Of a DNA stretch of 64,000 nt, positions 1 through 12,147 are shown one piece after another. The stretch is taken from the NCBI GenBank assembly GCA_022264855.1, contig JABYQU010000010.1, positions 186,001-250,000 on the forward strand, in the 5' to 3' direction. Position 1 is the first letter of the stretch; the number at the start of each line of letters is the position of its first letter. Under the pieces are notes generated by a model, which had not been told where the DNA came from, did no database searches, and was given only the letters and a program-made list of their open reading frames with translations. The position numbers and the translations under genes are program-made. Source of the DNA: Lenzites betulinus (lineage: Eukaryota; Basidiomycota; Agaricomycetes; Polyporales; Polyporaceae).

Positions 1-1
1 A

Positions 2-514
2 GGCGTCGTCTTCACCTGGCTGCTCAACCTCACCGGCATCTCCTCGCTCCTCGTCTGGGGCACCATCGGCGCCATCTCCGTGCGCTTCCGCCGCGCATGG
101 TCCGCGCAGGGCCGCGCGCTCGCGGACCTGCCGTACCGCCAGCCGCTCTACCCGATCCTGCCCGTCGCGACCGTCGTGCTCGCGATCCTCATGTTCATCG
201 CGCAGGGCTACTCGGCCGCGATCGCGACGCCGTTCAGCCCGGAGAACGTCGTCGCGACGTACATCGGCGTCGCCGTGTACGTGCTCTGCTACGTCGGCTA
301 CTCCGGGTACCAGTGGCTGTGGCTTGGGGAGCGGCAGCACATGGTGCCCCTTCTGGACGTCGACCTCGACACGGACGCGGTGTGGGGACCGGGCGAGGGC
401 GTCGCCGTGCGCGAGAAGGAGGCGGAGGCGCGTGCGGAGCGCGACGAGGCGGACGTGGCGCAGGGGAAGCGTACACGGGTGCTGCTCCGCCGCGTGGGGC
501 GGGTTATACTATGA
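2..514 (+). CDS. Amino acid permease, C-terminal end (partial)
   Basis: This is the last 170 codons of a gene entering from the left edge, open from base 2 to a TGA at 512-514. The peptide has the C-terminal transmembrane helices of a fungal amino acid permease (YAT/APC family): a LTGISSLLVWGTIGAISVRF helix, then YPILPVATVVLAILMFIAQG, then a helix ending in the family-typical GYSGYQWLWLGERQHMVPLLDVDLDTD tail region, here cited by its key residues WLW and DVDLDTD. The family imports amino acids across the plasma membrane by proton symport. The acidic DVDLDTD tail is typical of fungal general amino acid permeases. The N-terminal part lies outside the window, so substrate preference cannot be judged. 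No intron is seen in this piece. Confidence 0.85.
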   Translation, partial: GVVFTWLLNLTGISSLLVWGTIGAISVRFRRAWSAQGRALADLPYRQPLYPILPVATVVLAILMFIAQGYSAAIATPFSPENVVATYIGVAVYVLCYVGYSGYQWLWLGERQHMVPLLDVDLDTDAVWGPGEGVAVREKEAEARAERDEADVAQGKRTRVLLRRVGRVIL

Positions 515-786
515 GCAGCTGGCCATCGAGCCCTGCTTGCGGGCGAGTCCCTTGCTTAATTCTTTATTTCTAATTGGGACCGAGCGCATGTGTAACCTCA
601 TATTGTTAGAGGGGAAGGCGTAAGGTAACTTATTAACACGTCCGACACTGCTGTAGCGTAGAACCATTCCGAATCCATGTAACGTCTCTCGCCGGTCATT
701 ATACCACGACATCGCCGAGCTCACGCCCAATGCCATACTGCAGCCCGATCCCCTCTAGCTCCCATCTGCCAAACCACGTCCCTCGC

Positions 787-2233
787 TCACGCAGTGCCCG
801 TGTCCGCGCCCGCCTCTTCCGCGCGCAACCGCCGTATCGTCCCCACCATCTTCAGCCACGCTGTCACCGACGACAGCACAACCTTCCCCTTCGGCCCCAC
901 CCACTCCCCCAACCCTCCCTCCCCATGCAACCCCTCCCGAAACGCCGCCAAATACTTCCCCGCCGTCGGGCCCTTCACGCCCGTGAGCCGCACGAGTTCC
1001 CCGAGGAGCTCCCCGTCGTCCGCGCAGTTCCTGCGCGCGGCGAGCGCGTCGTACACGCCCACGAACGTCTGCGCGCGCCCGTTCACGGGCAGCAGGTGCG
1101 GGTGCACGAAGAAGCGGTACGGCGCGGTCAGGAACGCGACGCGCGGGTGCGCAAGCCCGGGCGCCGCGACGGAGGGGTGCGCGATGTCGAGCCCGATGCG
1201 CGGGGAGGTGAATATGCGTGGGGGCGCCTCTCCTTCTCCTGCGCCCTGCTCGACGCGCCGTAGCCACATCGTGGACGCGCGCGTGGAGGGCGCGGGCGGG
1301 GGATCGGGCGGGAGCGCGGCGATGTCGCCGTCCCAGTGCACGCCGACGAGCTCCGCGATTTCGGATGCGCCGCTCAGGCGGAGCAGCTCGTCGACGAGGA
1401 GCGACGGGCCCGTGGTGACTCGCCCGTCGCTCACGCGGCGCGCCGAGCGCAGGAGGATCCCGCCGCGTAGTACACGTTGTTCAGGAGTGGACGGCGCAGG
1501 GAAGAAGCGCGAGGTCAGGGACGGCGGGGGTTGTCCAATGGTGAGGTCGACGCCTTTGCGCGTGCCGCCTCTGTACCCCATCGGGGTCCCGGCTTGTGCC
1601 ATGGGGTCGTTCGTGCGCCGCGGCGGTCTGTGGAAGTACCTGCAAGTTCCGCGCGCGGTCAGTTAGCAACGATCGAAGGGGAGGAAACGGACGGGGACAG
1701 ACCATCTGCCAAGCTCGCTCTGTTCCGCGCTCGCGTGCGTGAACGAGTCCTCGTGCGCGCCGGTCTTGTATAGGTAAAACTCGATCTCGAGCAGCTCAAG
1801 CAGCTCGTGCGCGTCCCCGCGCGCGACCTCGATGCGGTAGTGGTACAGCAGCTCTGACGCGAGCAGCTCAAAGCGCGAGTATATCTCTTCGATGGTGTTG
1901 AGCGCGCTGAAATCGAGGAGCTCGGAGAGGTCTGGTTCTGCGTGCTGCAGTTCGGGAGGTGGGGGATCAGCTAGTGAACGCACGGGAAGGTCCGGAACTG
2001 TGCCCAACGCATGTTTGATGTCGTACGTCGAAAAGTCGGATCCGGACGCTGTCCTGCGGTGTTTCGCCTTTTGGGCCTCGGAGGGGCCGGCCGATGCAGA
2101 GCCAGGTGCTAGCCAGCCAGCGTCTGGGGACACCTCGTCCAGTTTGCGCTTGCTGTATGCGTGGGTTCGCGTGTTAGCTGAGAACCATTCCATCAGGTAC
2201 CATGATAGAGCCTGAGACTCACTTTTTAGCCAT
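787..2233 (-). CDS. MPG/AAG-like 3-methyladenine DNA glycosylase (putative)
   Basis: Three exons on the minus strand: 2233-2223 (an 11-nt first exon, MAK plus two bases), 2152-1703 and 1639-787. Introns of 70 and 63 nt have GT/AG ends, and the join is in frame (437 aa). The join at 1703/1639 restores LGRWYFHRPPRR. Family-like blocks are EIEFYL followed by a D-x-F-T-H element, YRGGTRKGVDLTIG, RGGILLRSARRV, a TGPSLLVDELLRL helix, SPRIGLDI and APYRFFVHP. They parallel ETEAYL...H, GGILIRA, GPGKL and SPRIGI...PWRFYV of methylpurine DNA glycosylases, which excise alkylated bases in the nucleus. The N-terminal 80 residues (KRKLDE, basic) could be a nuclear targeting and disordered region. The divergence is large, so the enzymatic assignment is an inference; the exon structure is better supported than the function. 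Confidence 0.5.
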
Positions 2234-3247
2234 GATTAACCCGCAGTATTCCAGCTCACACAACAAACGAGGAGCTCCAGGCCCGGCGTTAGTCGCAGCT
2301 TAAGAGCCTGAGCCTATCGACGTGTTCTGAAAGTCCGTGGGTACCACGATAAAGAATCTCAAAGACGTAGCGAAAAGGTCCGAGAATGGCCGCGGAGTTG
2401 GAGGTGTGGCAAGCAGCGAGCCTGGACGTTGTGCTGGGTGGTTGGAAACCATCCGAACAGGGCGGACGGCGTGCACGCAGTTGAGCCAAAAGCTAAACAT
2501 GAACGGTGTCTGCACAGCAATCTGTCGCCGTTTATGACGTACTCTCCCAGAATGGCATCTCTCCTGCCAAATCCGGCGTGATGGTTTGCCCCTCTCGTGG
2601 GCGCCAATAATGTCGTGCGCTGACGCTCGCCAGCAAATCTTCAGCTTGATCATAACCATCACAGTCTGTACAATTTCTCCCGCTCGTTCTCTGACCAATA
2701 CTCATACTCTCCACTCAATCATCCAGAACCATCGTGACCGCATGCCCGAGGCACTTGAATACGGGAGCTCCCGTCTCCTCCCCACGGACGCCGTGCACGT
2801 TCTCACCGCCGCTATTCAACTCCTGCACTGCGGCGCCCGCAGAAATGGCGCACGCTATGACCCCATGTTCCAGCCCCTTGCATCTACGAAACAGAGTTGA
2901 TTATTTTGGGCACGCCAAGCACAAAACTCTACCGTATAAAGGCTCTCCTCTTGTCCTCGGCCGCTAGCCATTGCTTCTTTGTCCCGCCAGGCGGGGATGG
3001 CTCACACGCTAGTGCCGGCGTGGACACCCACTACCTCATATTTCACCTCCATCTATCGACTTGACAGACACGGGAGCGTCATCTGAGTGGTTATCGTGAG
3101 GCCCTGGCCGACCAATGCCCCAGGAACGCCCACGAAGCAACGCTGCGGAAGAGCCGTGAAACCCGTTGAATCCTTCTGCTTACACGCAAAGCTCGCCCTT
3201 GCTGAATCACGCCGAGGTTGGTGCATCCGTCATCCGAGCTTCAAAGG
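2234..3247. other. Intergenic region
   Basis: About 1 kb between the divergent glycosylase-like gene and the glyoxal oxidase gene. Only short unconvincing open frames are present. It should hold both promoters; the only motif I would name is the TATA box listed next. Confidence 0.6.
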
Positions 3248-3254
3248 TATAAAA
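3248..3254 (+). promoter_or_regulatory. TATA box of the glyoxal oxidase gene
   Basis: TATAAAA lies 62 bases upstream of the glyoxal oxidase ATG at 3316, on the same strand. The position suits a basal promoter with a short 5' leader. Confidence 0.55.
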
Positions 3255-3315
3255 GTGCGCAGAGAACGTACCTTGGGACGGTAGGTGTCTCACAGGACAT
3301 CCCAGTCTCGCCACC

Positions 3316-5171
3316 ATGAAGCTGTCCACCATCTCTCTGCTGTCCGCTTTCGCGTCTCTCACTCTTGCTGCGCCATCTGCACCGGGATGGCGCTTCGACC
3401 TCAAGGAAGCGCGCTCAGGCATCGTTGCTCTCGAAGCTATCGTGGTCTCCCCGACGCTTGTGCTGTGGTTCGACCGTGCGTCCAACGACCCGCTCCAGAT
3501 CAACAACCATTCCGCATGGGGCGCTCTCTGGAACCTAGAAACCAGTACTGTCACACCGCTCGACGTGCTCAGCAACTCGTTCTGTGCGAGCGGCGCTCTT
3601 TTGAGCAACGGCACCATGGTCAGCAGATACGATGATGCTTGGTATTGCATATCCGAGTCTGACAGCGCGTCTCTATGATAGGTCAGCATCGGCGGGGACC
3701 CGAATCTATTCCCCGGTAATCCCGCTATAAGGCCAGGGAACCAGGCTATTCGTATCTTCGAGCCCTGCGCGTCTCCAACCGGCGAAGGATGCACGCTTTT
3801 CGAGGATCCCGACACTTTGCACCTGCTCGAAAAGCGGTGGTACCCAGCGTCCATCCGCATTTTCGACGGCAGTCTCCTGATCGTGGGAGGCATGCACGAG
3901 GACACGCCGTTCTACAACACCGACCCCGCTCTCAGCTTCGAGTTCTTCCCACCGAAGGAGAGCACCCCTCGTCCCTCCGCCTTCTTGGAGCGCAGTCTCC
4001 CGGCGAACCTGTTCCCACGGTGGGTGTCTTCGGCCGTTCACATGTTCACTGGCATTAGATTCACACGTCCGTACAGTATTTTCGCCCTCCCCGACGGCAA
4101 GGTGTTCATGGTCGCGAACAACCAGTCGATCATCTACGACATCGAGGCGCAGACCGAACGTATTCTCCCCGACATCCCAAACAACGTCCGGGTCACCAAC
4201 CCCATTGACGGCTCCGCCATTCTTCTCCCCCTCTCTCCCCCCGACTTCATCCCCGAAGTTCTTGTCTGCGGCGGTACTCAGACAGACACCCTCGACCCCC
4301 TGGCGCTCACTTCGCAGACGCCCGCCACCTCCCAATGCTCGCGCATCCGGCTCGACGAGGAGGGCATCGCGAAGGGCTGGGAAGTCGAGCACATGCTCGA
4401 GCGGCGCACCATGCCCGAGCTCGTCCACCTCCCCAACGGCCAGATCCTCATCGCAAACGGCGCCGGCACCGGCTTCGCCGCCATCGCCTCCGTCAGCGAC
4501 CCCATCGGCAACTCGAACTCGGACCACGCCGTCCTCGTCCCGTCCCTCTACACCCCCGACGCGCCGCTCGGGCAGCGCATCAGCAACGCGGGCATGCCGT
4601 CGTCCGGCATCGCGCGCGTGTACCACTCGAGCATCACGCTCACCCCGCAGGGCAACTTCCTCATCGGCGGGAGCAACCCGAACCCGAACACGACGGCGCC
4701 GGGCCCGGGGGTCAAGTTCCCGAGCGAGTTCCGCGTGCAGACGCTCGACCCGCCGTTCATGTTCGTCGAGCGGCCGAAGATCCTGAACACGCCCGAGAAG
4801 CTCGCGTTCGGCAAAAAGGTGACCGTCCCGATCTCGCTGCCGAGCAACCTCGCTCGCCCGGGCGCGAAGGTCCAAGGTGCGCTGTTTGCTGCTTCTTGTC
4901 ATCAATCATTCGGCGCCCTGACATGTATACGCGTACAGTCTCGCTCATGGACCTCGGGTTCTCCACACACGCATTCCACTCGAGCGCGCGCCTCGTCTTC
5001 ATGGAGGCGACGATCTCGCGCGACAGCAAGTCGCTCACGTTCACGACGCCGCCTAATGGCCGCGTGTTCCCGCCAGGCCCCGCGACGATCTTCTTGACGA
5101 TCGACGACGTGTCGAGCGAGGGCGCATGGGTCATGATGGGCAGCGGGCGGTCGCCGCCGACTCTCGAGTAG
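3316..5171 (+). CDS. glx: Glyoxal oxidase (copper radical oxidase, AA5_1)
   Basis: Exons 3316-3618, 3682-4876 and 4939-5171 give 576 aa. Introns (63 and 62 nt) are GT-AG and preserve the frame (NGTM|VSIGG and KVQ|VSLMD). A signal peptide ([20 protein letters not shown]) predicts secretion. Catalytic residues of the copper radical centre can be seen: Cys90 in SNSFCASG and Tyr155 in KRWYPASIR, which form the Cys-Tyr cofactor, then Tyr415-His416 in ARVYHSS and His510 in FSTHAFHS as copper ligands. The enzyme oxidises glyoxal and related aldehydes to acids and releases H2O2, which feeds lignin peroxidases in white-rot fungi. The length is close to the known Phanerochaete-type enzyme. No WSC domains are attached. 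All key residues are present, so it should be active. A TATA box lies 62 bp upstream. Confidence 0.92.
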
Positions 5172-5773
5172 GGGAAGAAGGAGGGCATGTGTGTGGCCAT
5201 CCGAGCGTAGTGTATACTTCACGCGTGGTCTAGGATGTCACAGTTTTTGCGATCCAAATAATGATGGAACCGATGCATGATCAGGTTATTGCAGTGTCCA
5301 CCTCGCGCTGCTTCCTGTAACAATATTTGTTAGCCCCAGTACGTTCAACACGTAGATAAGATAAGATAGCATAAGATCAACGCGGAAGCATTTCACTCAA
5401 GGTAGGCGCGGACCGCTCAATGTCTCCATCCACTCACCAGCACTCACTGCATATGGAGTTTCTTCACTGTCATGCTCATGTCCCATACTCAACCCACCCT
5501 GTTCCCAATTATGGAGCCTGATACAGCTGGATGAACTGGTCTAAAAGGTGGCCCGTATGTTGACCATCATGACGCTCTGCAAATTGCTGCGTTAGTTTGT
5601 ACGTCCTCACAGGTCCTCACCCTGGAGCATATATCACTCACGTAAATATCCAGGACGCTAGTAGTCGTATCTAACAAAAGTGGGTCATCGGAGACAGCGT
5701 GGTCTGCGGCGGTCCATGTCCGCGTCCACGGTCTCGACAGATGCACTCAGCGCTACCAAACTTTGCTCAGCTA
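5172..5773. other. Intergenic region
   Basis: 600 bases between two convergent genes (3' end of glyoxal oxidase and 3' end of a kinase-like fragment). AT-richer than the flanking exons; nothing recognisable. Confidence 0.6.
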
Positions 5774-6635
5774 TCATTCCAAGGAGAGTGAGATTGAACT
5801 CACTGTACGCGAATCAAGTGGACGATTCTCTTTGCCCATCGCGCCAGACCCTATCTTGCGGCTCCCCACAGCCGTCTTTATTCTTGGTTCCTCGCTCTCT
5901 TCTTCCAGCTGGTTTGCATGATGCGCCCCTTCCTTCAACCTTGCAATGTTCCGTCTTGACGCTACGCGTTGTTGAACTATAGGCTCATCACCCAATCTTT
6001 CCACCCTTTTTAGCTCCACGATCGCTGCAATGTATGATCGGTAATGCTCCCGTGCGGTAGTCCTCTCGGATTCGGTCTTCTCGCTCCCATCCCGGCCGGG
6101 TTCTCGGGCAACTGAGCTCCTCTGAGCACGGTGGACGTGCAAGAGCCCAAGGATCCCCGTGGCGATGCGACCCAACCCGCGCCTCGTCGTGCTTTTATCG
6201 TCGCCCGGAAGACGGCCCTTCTCAGCCGTGTGCATAGCGCCTACGTTGTGCGCCAGCGACATGCGGTTCTGGACAAGCACGCGAATGTCTGGGTCGTCGT
6301 CGTCCATCTTGCGGAGCATGGCGCACTCCTCGACGGTGAGTTCCCCGTCGCGTTTGCGACGCCGCAGGTGGGTGTGTAGGAGGGTGTAGGTGAAGCACTC
6401 GAGCTCGTCTGCGACCGTAGCGTGAAAGGGCGTATCCTCGACCACGCATTGGAGGCGACGGCAAGAGAGAAAAGGCGATCGATCCTGTATGTATACTTCA
6501 GATTTGATCTATGCTCTGGAGGAAAAGACTTACGAGCGAAAACGCTGTTGAACTAGTGCGTATGATATCCAGAGAAGGAGCGGCGGCAAACTGGAACTCA
6601 TCGTCGTTCGCGGGGGTCGTACAATGTTGAGGCAT
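5774..6635 (-). CDS. FunK1-like kinase C-lobe fragment A (hypothetical)
   Basis: Two exons, 6635-6534 and 6484-5774, joined in frame over a 49-nt intron (donor GTAAGT, acceptor ACATACAG), giving 270 aa starting MPQHCTTPANDDE. The segment RSPFLSCRRLQ followed by DTPFHATVADELECFTYTLL resembles the C-lobe of fungal-type protein kinases (FunK1), where a PFLS...H..DDLESF helix follows the activation loop. The catalytic HRD and DFG elements, the glycine loop and the VAIK lysine are absent. The rest is basic and polar, with no known domain. It is related to the next gene by order and spacing of the same motifs. It may be a remnant of a kinase gene, or a short gene of unknown role. Confidence 0.4.
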
Positions 6636-7047
6636 GTAGTTCGCTCCGTGTTTTATGATGTTTTTGACTTGAACAGCTCAGGTGAGTACGCGTACGGCGT
6701 ATGATGATGGCAGCCTGGTACCGGTAGATCCGACAACTGCAACTTCCTCCAACCTCTACGACCATCGACTCTTCACGGAAGCATCGTCTAATCACGTGTT
6801 TGCGTCACTACAACTCCTTGCGGAGAGGTGCACTACCGTGTCGGAGAAATCCTGCCCATGGAGGTCTCCGTTCTTGTTCTCGGAGGGGCAACGGTATCAA
6901 ACGCTGTAAGTTTCCTGACCTTGGTCTCAAACGGGTCAATTCAAACCTTGTTTCTTCACGCACAACGCCCCGGTATTCGCACAACTACACTTCACAATCC
7001 GGTGTGCTTCCTCGTCAGTTTAGTACAGGTTCCGTACATGCGAACAG
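6636..7047. other. Intergenic region between the two kinase-like fragments
   Basis: About 410 bases; no coding signal recognised on either strand. Likely holds the promoter of fragment A and the 3' end of fragment B. Confidence 0.5.
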
Positions 7048-8048
7048 TTACTCTAAACGCGGCCGTTTAGATGGACGTTCGTGACAGATATCCCCGTCGC
7101 CTGTTGCGGTTTCCGCCACCTCCAGTCCCTCTACATCCATCGCATCCTGTGGCGCCGTACCATCTGGCCAACCCTCTTCGTCACCTGTTTCATATTCTTC
7201 CGCCTCGGCAGCGTCCTCAGAGCCAGACTGACGATCGTCCTCCGTCTCCTGTGCCTCTTCCAGCGCCCTCTGCTCTGCCGTTTCTTCTATCTTCCGCGAT
7301 TTCTCCTCCTCCCTCGCCCATCCATCGTTGACCGCCGTGCACAGCCTCTCCATCTGCTTCAAGTACTGCTCGTGCTGCTTGCGTGCTCGCTCCTCGATGC
7401 CTTCCTTCGTCTTCCCCTGATTGGCTAGTTCTCGCTCTCCCGACTGGCTGAATATGTTCACGACGAACAAGTTACACAGCTGTTCCGCGTACGAATCCAC
7501 GCTGGTGCCGCGCGGCTCTTTGCCGTTCGCGCGCATCCGTGCGACGTCCTTGCTGATCTGGTAAAGCATTGACTCGACGTCATCGCGGTTGTCCATGAGC
7601 GTCTTCGGATGCGTGGCGCCGAGGTTGTCGTAATGGGCTCGCACCAGCTCCATTCTGCCGGTCTTCTGCTGTACATCGCGGAGGATGAGGTTGTGGAGGA
7701 GGAGGTAGGTGAAGGAGTCCAGGTCGTCACCGACGGTCGGCGCATAATGGGTACCGTTAAATGAGGTTTGCAGCAGGCGCGTCGGGAGGAAGCGCATCAT
7801 GTCCTGTACATTGGATGTCCATGGGGCGTGATGAGTATACATCCTCATGTGGGTTTCCACTTGTGAGACGTAGGAGTAGGACGTACGACTGGAACAGGTC
7901 TTGCAGACGGCCATGGCGGTCGCTCATAAAATGGTTTGGGGGCTCTTCTGAGGGCTTCCGGGCTAGTGATCATGTACTTGAGGTTTGGCTCCAGCCAGAT
8001 GTAGTTGGCCTCCGGGTTGCTGCTCCATCGGAATGGTTGGTGGTACAT
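7048..8048 (-). CDS. FunK1-like kinase C-lobe fragment B (hypothetical)
   Basis: Proposed exons are 8048-7887 and 7803-7048, in frame over an 83-nt intron (donor GTACGT, acceptor TGTACAG), giving 305 aa from MYHQPFRWSSNPEANY. The frame stays open upstream to an ATG at 8243, but a TATA-like element at 8212-8218 lies between the two ATGs, so I prefer 8048. RFLPTRLLQ followed by THYAPTVGDDLDSFTYLLLH matches the same C-lobe block as fragment A. Catalytic kinase motifs are missing. The C-terminus is a charged coiled-coil-like stretch (EEEKSRKIEETAEQRALEEAQE) and an acidic tail ending in a basic SKRPRLE that could act as a nuclear signal. Function unknown. Confidence 0.42.
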
Positions 8049-8540
8049 CTCTCCTTGCTTCTCGGGAATCCCTGAAGAGGATACGAGTATTGTACAGATC
8101 AAGTGGCGCTGGAGGCTGACTGGGTTGGACTTCTGCTTAGTGCTCGGAGGGGGCTGGAGGAAGGTCGCGCGCTGTTTGGGTTCGATGGCAGCCTCCCTGC
8201 TTGGGTGCTCGTATATAAGGTCGGAGGACAATGGACAATGCAACGAGTCGCGGAGTTTAACTTTATCGTAAAGTCGCGGACATGTGCCTACACGTGCCCG
8301 CGTCTTCTCAGCGCTTAACCAACTCTGGTGGCGTTAAGTCCGGTACTACTGGCCAATTGGTGAGCCCGGCGAGAATATGCCAAACAGCCTGCGTGGCTCT
8401 TCACTCGAGTTTCTTAGCCAAACACAGAGTCAGGGTAATATGTAGTCCTCTCAGCGGACGCAGCACATCATATACGTACAAGGGTGGCCCTTCGGGCGAG
8501 AGCAGTATTACATCTAGCACTCGTCAGTTCTACATGATTT
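8049..8540. other. Intergenic region
   Basis: Upstream region of fragment B facing the 3' end of the permease gene. A TATATAA element sits at 8212-8218. No other gene seen. Confidence 0.5.
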
Positions 8541-10708
8541 TTAGTGACTTCCCACCGACTCCTCCTCGACCTGCGCCCTCTCCTTTTTCTCATCGTAGTC
8601 ACTCGGTGTCCCGTCCTCCCCTTCGATAGTCTTGACAGGACCCTTGAACCAATGCCTGGCGGAGACAGCCCAAGACACAGAGGCGAACACGAATACGGCC
8701 ATGATGATAACGACAGTATAATCTGCACAAGGATGTCTGCATTGAGCAAAAAGCAACGAAAGTTCGAGTGAAGAGAGCTTACTCATCGTGGCCGCTGTCG
8801 GGTTGACCTCGGGAGGGAAGACAAGGAGGACGATGATGAAGGATACCCAGCAGACAGCAATGATCCCGATGGGCACGAACCACTTCCCAAGGCTGAACGG
8901 TCCCGGTACAAGCTTATCCCTTCCAGAGGTAATCCTCAAGAAGATTGGCGTGACATATGAGACATACAAGCCAATAACGGATGCACTGTGACAGAACGTC
9001 AGTGGCATGCTACAAGTTCGACGATACGAAGGTGAACATACCCAGCGAGCGAGGACAGCGCCGTCTCGGAGAAGCCCAAGAGTCCGCAGATACCAGCGAG
9101 CACAATGACGAGCCACACTGCGTTCACAGGCGTGCGTGTGTATGGGTGCATGTGCTTCCACCAGCGCGAACCGGGGAGCGCATTGTCGCGCGCGAACGCG
9201 AAAACGACGCGCGATGCATCGACACCCTGGGCGGCGCCGGTGACGTACTGAACGATGATGATGAGGCTCCATATCGCGAGCATCCCGTTTTTGCCGAGGA
9301 TGTTCAGGAACAGCTGGCCCATAGGCAGCGGGAGCGTGGTGTCAAGCAGGTCCGGTACGGACGCCGTCGCGAACGAGGCGGCGATGGAGAGCAACCAGCC
9401 GAGCGAGGCTGTCGCACCCACGCCTACTAGGATGGCGATGGGGGCCGCCCGCGCTGCGTTGGCGGTCTCCTCTGAGATGTGTGCCGCAGAGTCATCTGAC
9501 GTCATGAGGATGAGGACATGCTCGGACGGTGGTTAGAACGTGCTTACAGCCCGTGAGCGTCCACATAGGCGCGGTGAAGGCGAGTAGGAAAGCCCAGCCA
9601 TCTGGACCGCAGGCGTGAGTTTAGCATCATGTTACTGACGCTGAAGACGTACTATTTGACCATCCAGTGTTGTTCTCAAACATTGTGAATGCAGTTTCGG
9701 TTGACACCCTCTGGTCACCGCTACGCGCCAACAGAACAACGATTGCGGCGATTGTTGTTCCGACTAGAACGCACGCACGCAGAGTGGTGAATCTTCATGA
9801 TGGCAAGCAACAAAACAAGGAAGACTTACTGTTGATGATAACGTACCCGATGTTCAAACGCGCAAGCACCGACGTCGCGGCGGAGCACACAATCCCGTGT
9901 GTGAACAAGATGGCAAGCAAAATTCCGAAGGTAGCTCCTGCACCAAGGTTGATCGCACCGTCGGATCCGACGCTCAGCGCAGTGGTAATCATCTGTGCGC
10001 TTCGGAGATGTTGGCATAAGTATCTCCGCCGATCCCGGGGAGCGACGGGGTTCTGACGTACCACGTGAAGTCAATCGAGCACACGAGCGCCACCTGCCCA
10101 GTAACATTGGCCCAACCGGTGATCCAACTCGCGAGCGGGGCCCATCGTGGTGGTGCGAGCTTTGCAGAGAAATAGTACAGCCCCGCACTCGTCCTGCACG
10201 GCCTTTAGCCTTCTTGACACCGTGAAGAACGAAGCGGATGACTTACGGCATTGCAGATGTGAGCTCTGCGAGCGAGGCGGCAATCGTCATGACAAAGAAA
10301 CAAGGAATCATCCACCCGAAGACCATGCCGACGTGACCGCCTGTACAGGTCGCGAAGGATAACGACGCGCTGTATTAGCATCAAGGTTGCGAGTAGCCAA
10401 GCGCACGCGATGAAGATAGACGCACCGGAGACTAGCGGGAAAGAGAGCGTGGAGGACACCGACGCGACAACGCCCATGATGGAGAACGCGAACGCAATTG
10501 TCTCGAGGAGCTGGTTGGTGCATTGAGGATTTGTCTCGTTAGAATCGTTTGCAAGAAAACGCACAGAGAATTCGCGTCTGAACTCGCTCTTGTAGCCTAA
10601 CTGCGCGAGCAATTCATCGTCGGCATGTCGTACGGAGGTAATCGAGACGCGATCATCAGACCCGGCGCTCTTCGCAGCGACTGTCTTGCGCTTCTCACTT
10701 GTGGACAT
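8541..10708 (-). CDS. GABA/choline-type amino acid permease (APC family)
   Basis: Ten exons join in frame to 542 aa: 10708-10565, 10510-10426, 10340-10247, 10193-10062, 9999-9830, 9763-9653, 9601-9548, 9495-9042, 8985-8783, 8722-8541. All introns are short and GT-AG. The order of motifs is that of fungal Uga4/Hnm1-like permeases: DDELLAQLGYKSEFRREFS, ETIAFAFSIMGVVASVSS, GGHVGMVFGW, SLAELTSAMPTSAGLYYFS, SWITGWANVTGQ, then SEETANAARAAPIAILVG and QGVDASRVVFAFARDNALPG. About 12 membrane helices are predicted by eye. The family carries GABA, choline or other amino compounds into the cell; the exact substrate cannot be read from sequence. The C-terminal tail is cytosolic and acidic. No defects were found, so it should be functional. 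Confidence 0.9.
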
Positions 10709-12147
10709 GGCTGTCTGCGGGCGGTAGCAGTGGCCAGACGAATGGGAGAAGAGAGAGAAGCTCAGGGAGCGGCGGTCACGGCGAAGGACGCAGTCTTATC
10801 CAAGCAAGCGCTGTTCCCTTCCGGGCCCCTGCTTCCTCGCATCCATCGCCTAATTAAAGCAAATCAGTAGATGCGCGAGGTCCTGGGAGATCTCCGCAGG
10901 CGTTAGCTGGTTCTGTGATACGCCGGGGACAGAAAGGCCAGGGGGCACCTGCGCGTCGTGGCGCCAGGAAGCTGGAGTCTCCGAAAGAATCCCGGTTTTA
11001 TCGCTTCTCTGGGCGTCGCGGAGCTGGCCTGAGAGTCTATGGTCGGATATTGGTAGTGGAAGAATAGAGCCGGACTCACGAGGGCTTACGCGCTGGCTGA
11101 TAACGTGCGACGGTGCGTATCGGTGGGCGGTGGGATAGCGAAGAACGTCAGTGGCTTATCGCCGCGTCCCGGCTGTTCTTACTGCTCGATAGGCAACATA
11201 TTCTCGAGCTGCCATGGGGAGGGAATGGGGTTGCGGCGTTGCGCTGGGTTTTACACACGCCGGTCGTGAATGGCTGCTGAGTTGATGAGATCTCAGTACC
11301 GTAAAGTGGCATATCGACATAGATTCGGCTAAGCCATGGCGTAAGCATTCGGTCCCTCTGTTCGTATATTGACGAGGTCTACTGACCGACACGCTACTGC
11401 GTTATGGACGGCTGGTGATGATATAAGTTCAGGTTTCAGGTCGCTTCTCCAGCAGCCAGATTCTACTAAACCACGTAAGCGCTTGAAGCTTTTGGGCGCT
11501 AATACTGGAACCAGGCACCGCACACGCGCAGCGGCGCAGGCGCCTCCAGCGAGCTTGCCTCCTGTATCAACACCTATTTTTCTCTGACACAGCTGTACTT
11601 CATTCGCACACGCGCAATTCTATCGACAACAGCCAGAGGCTCCTTCAATGATCGCGAGTCACTCGTATGAGGTCATATACTGTCCCTCTTACCTCAAGTC
11701 TATCAATTTCATACCATCTCACCAGCATTTACTGCAGCCTGTCAGGCCACCCGTGCGCATATTGGGTGTCTCTTGTGGATGTCTCTAGCGTGCCCAGCTT
11801 TTTGAAAACAGGGTCCCTCTTGTTGCGGCTTCCGAATGCAACCATTTGAAGGTTCGGCTCATATGTCTGGCAGCGGGCGCCACCTCGTCATAATGTATAT
11901 GCGTCTTCTCGAATCTCGAATCCCGTGCGCGATTACACGGTCCAGAACTGCCGAGGTTATGGTTATCTCTGGGTTATCTCGATGTTGCCGTCGGTGCCCC
12001 GCATTCAGGCTTCTTGCGAGCCGTGGAAGCCTCGGCGACGATATAGACGGCAATTGTGGCGCGAGAAACCCTTGGTGAAGCTGCCCCTCACTCTTGTATC
12101 ATCTTGTCTTCATTGCCGACCCTCTACTTGACTGTGCTCTCTATACC
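10709..12147. other. Intergenic region
   Basis: 1.4 kb between divergent permease and deacetylase genes. Only short frames without family similarity or convincing splice structure. Confidence 0.55.
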
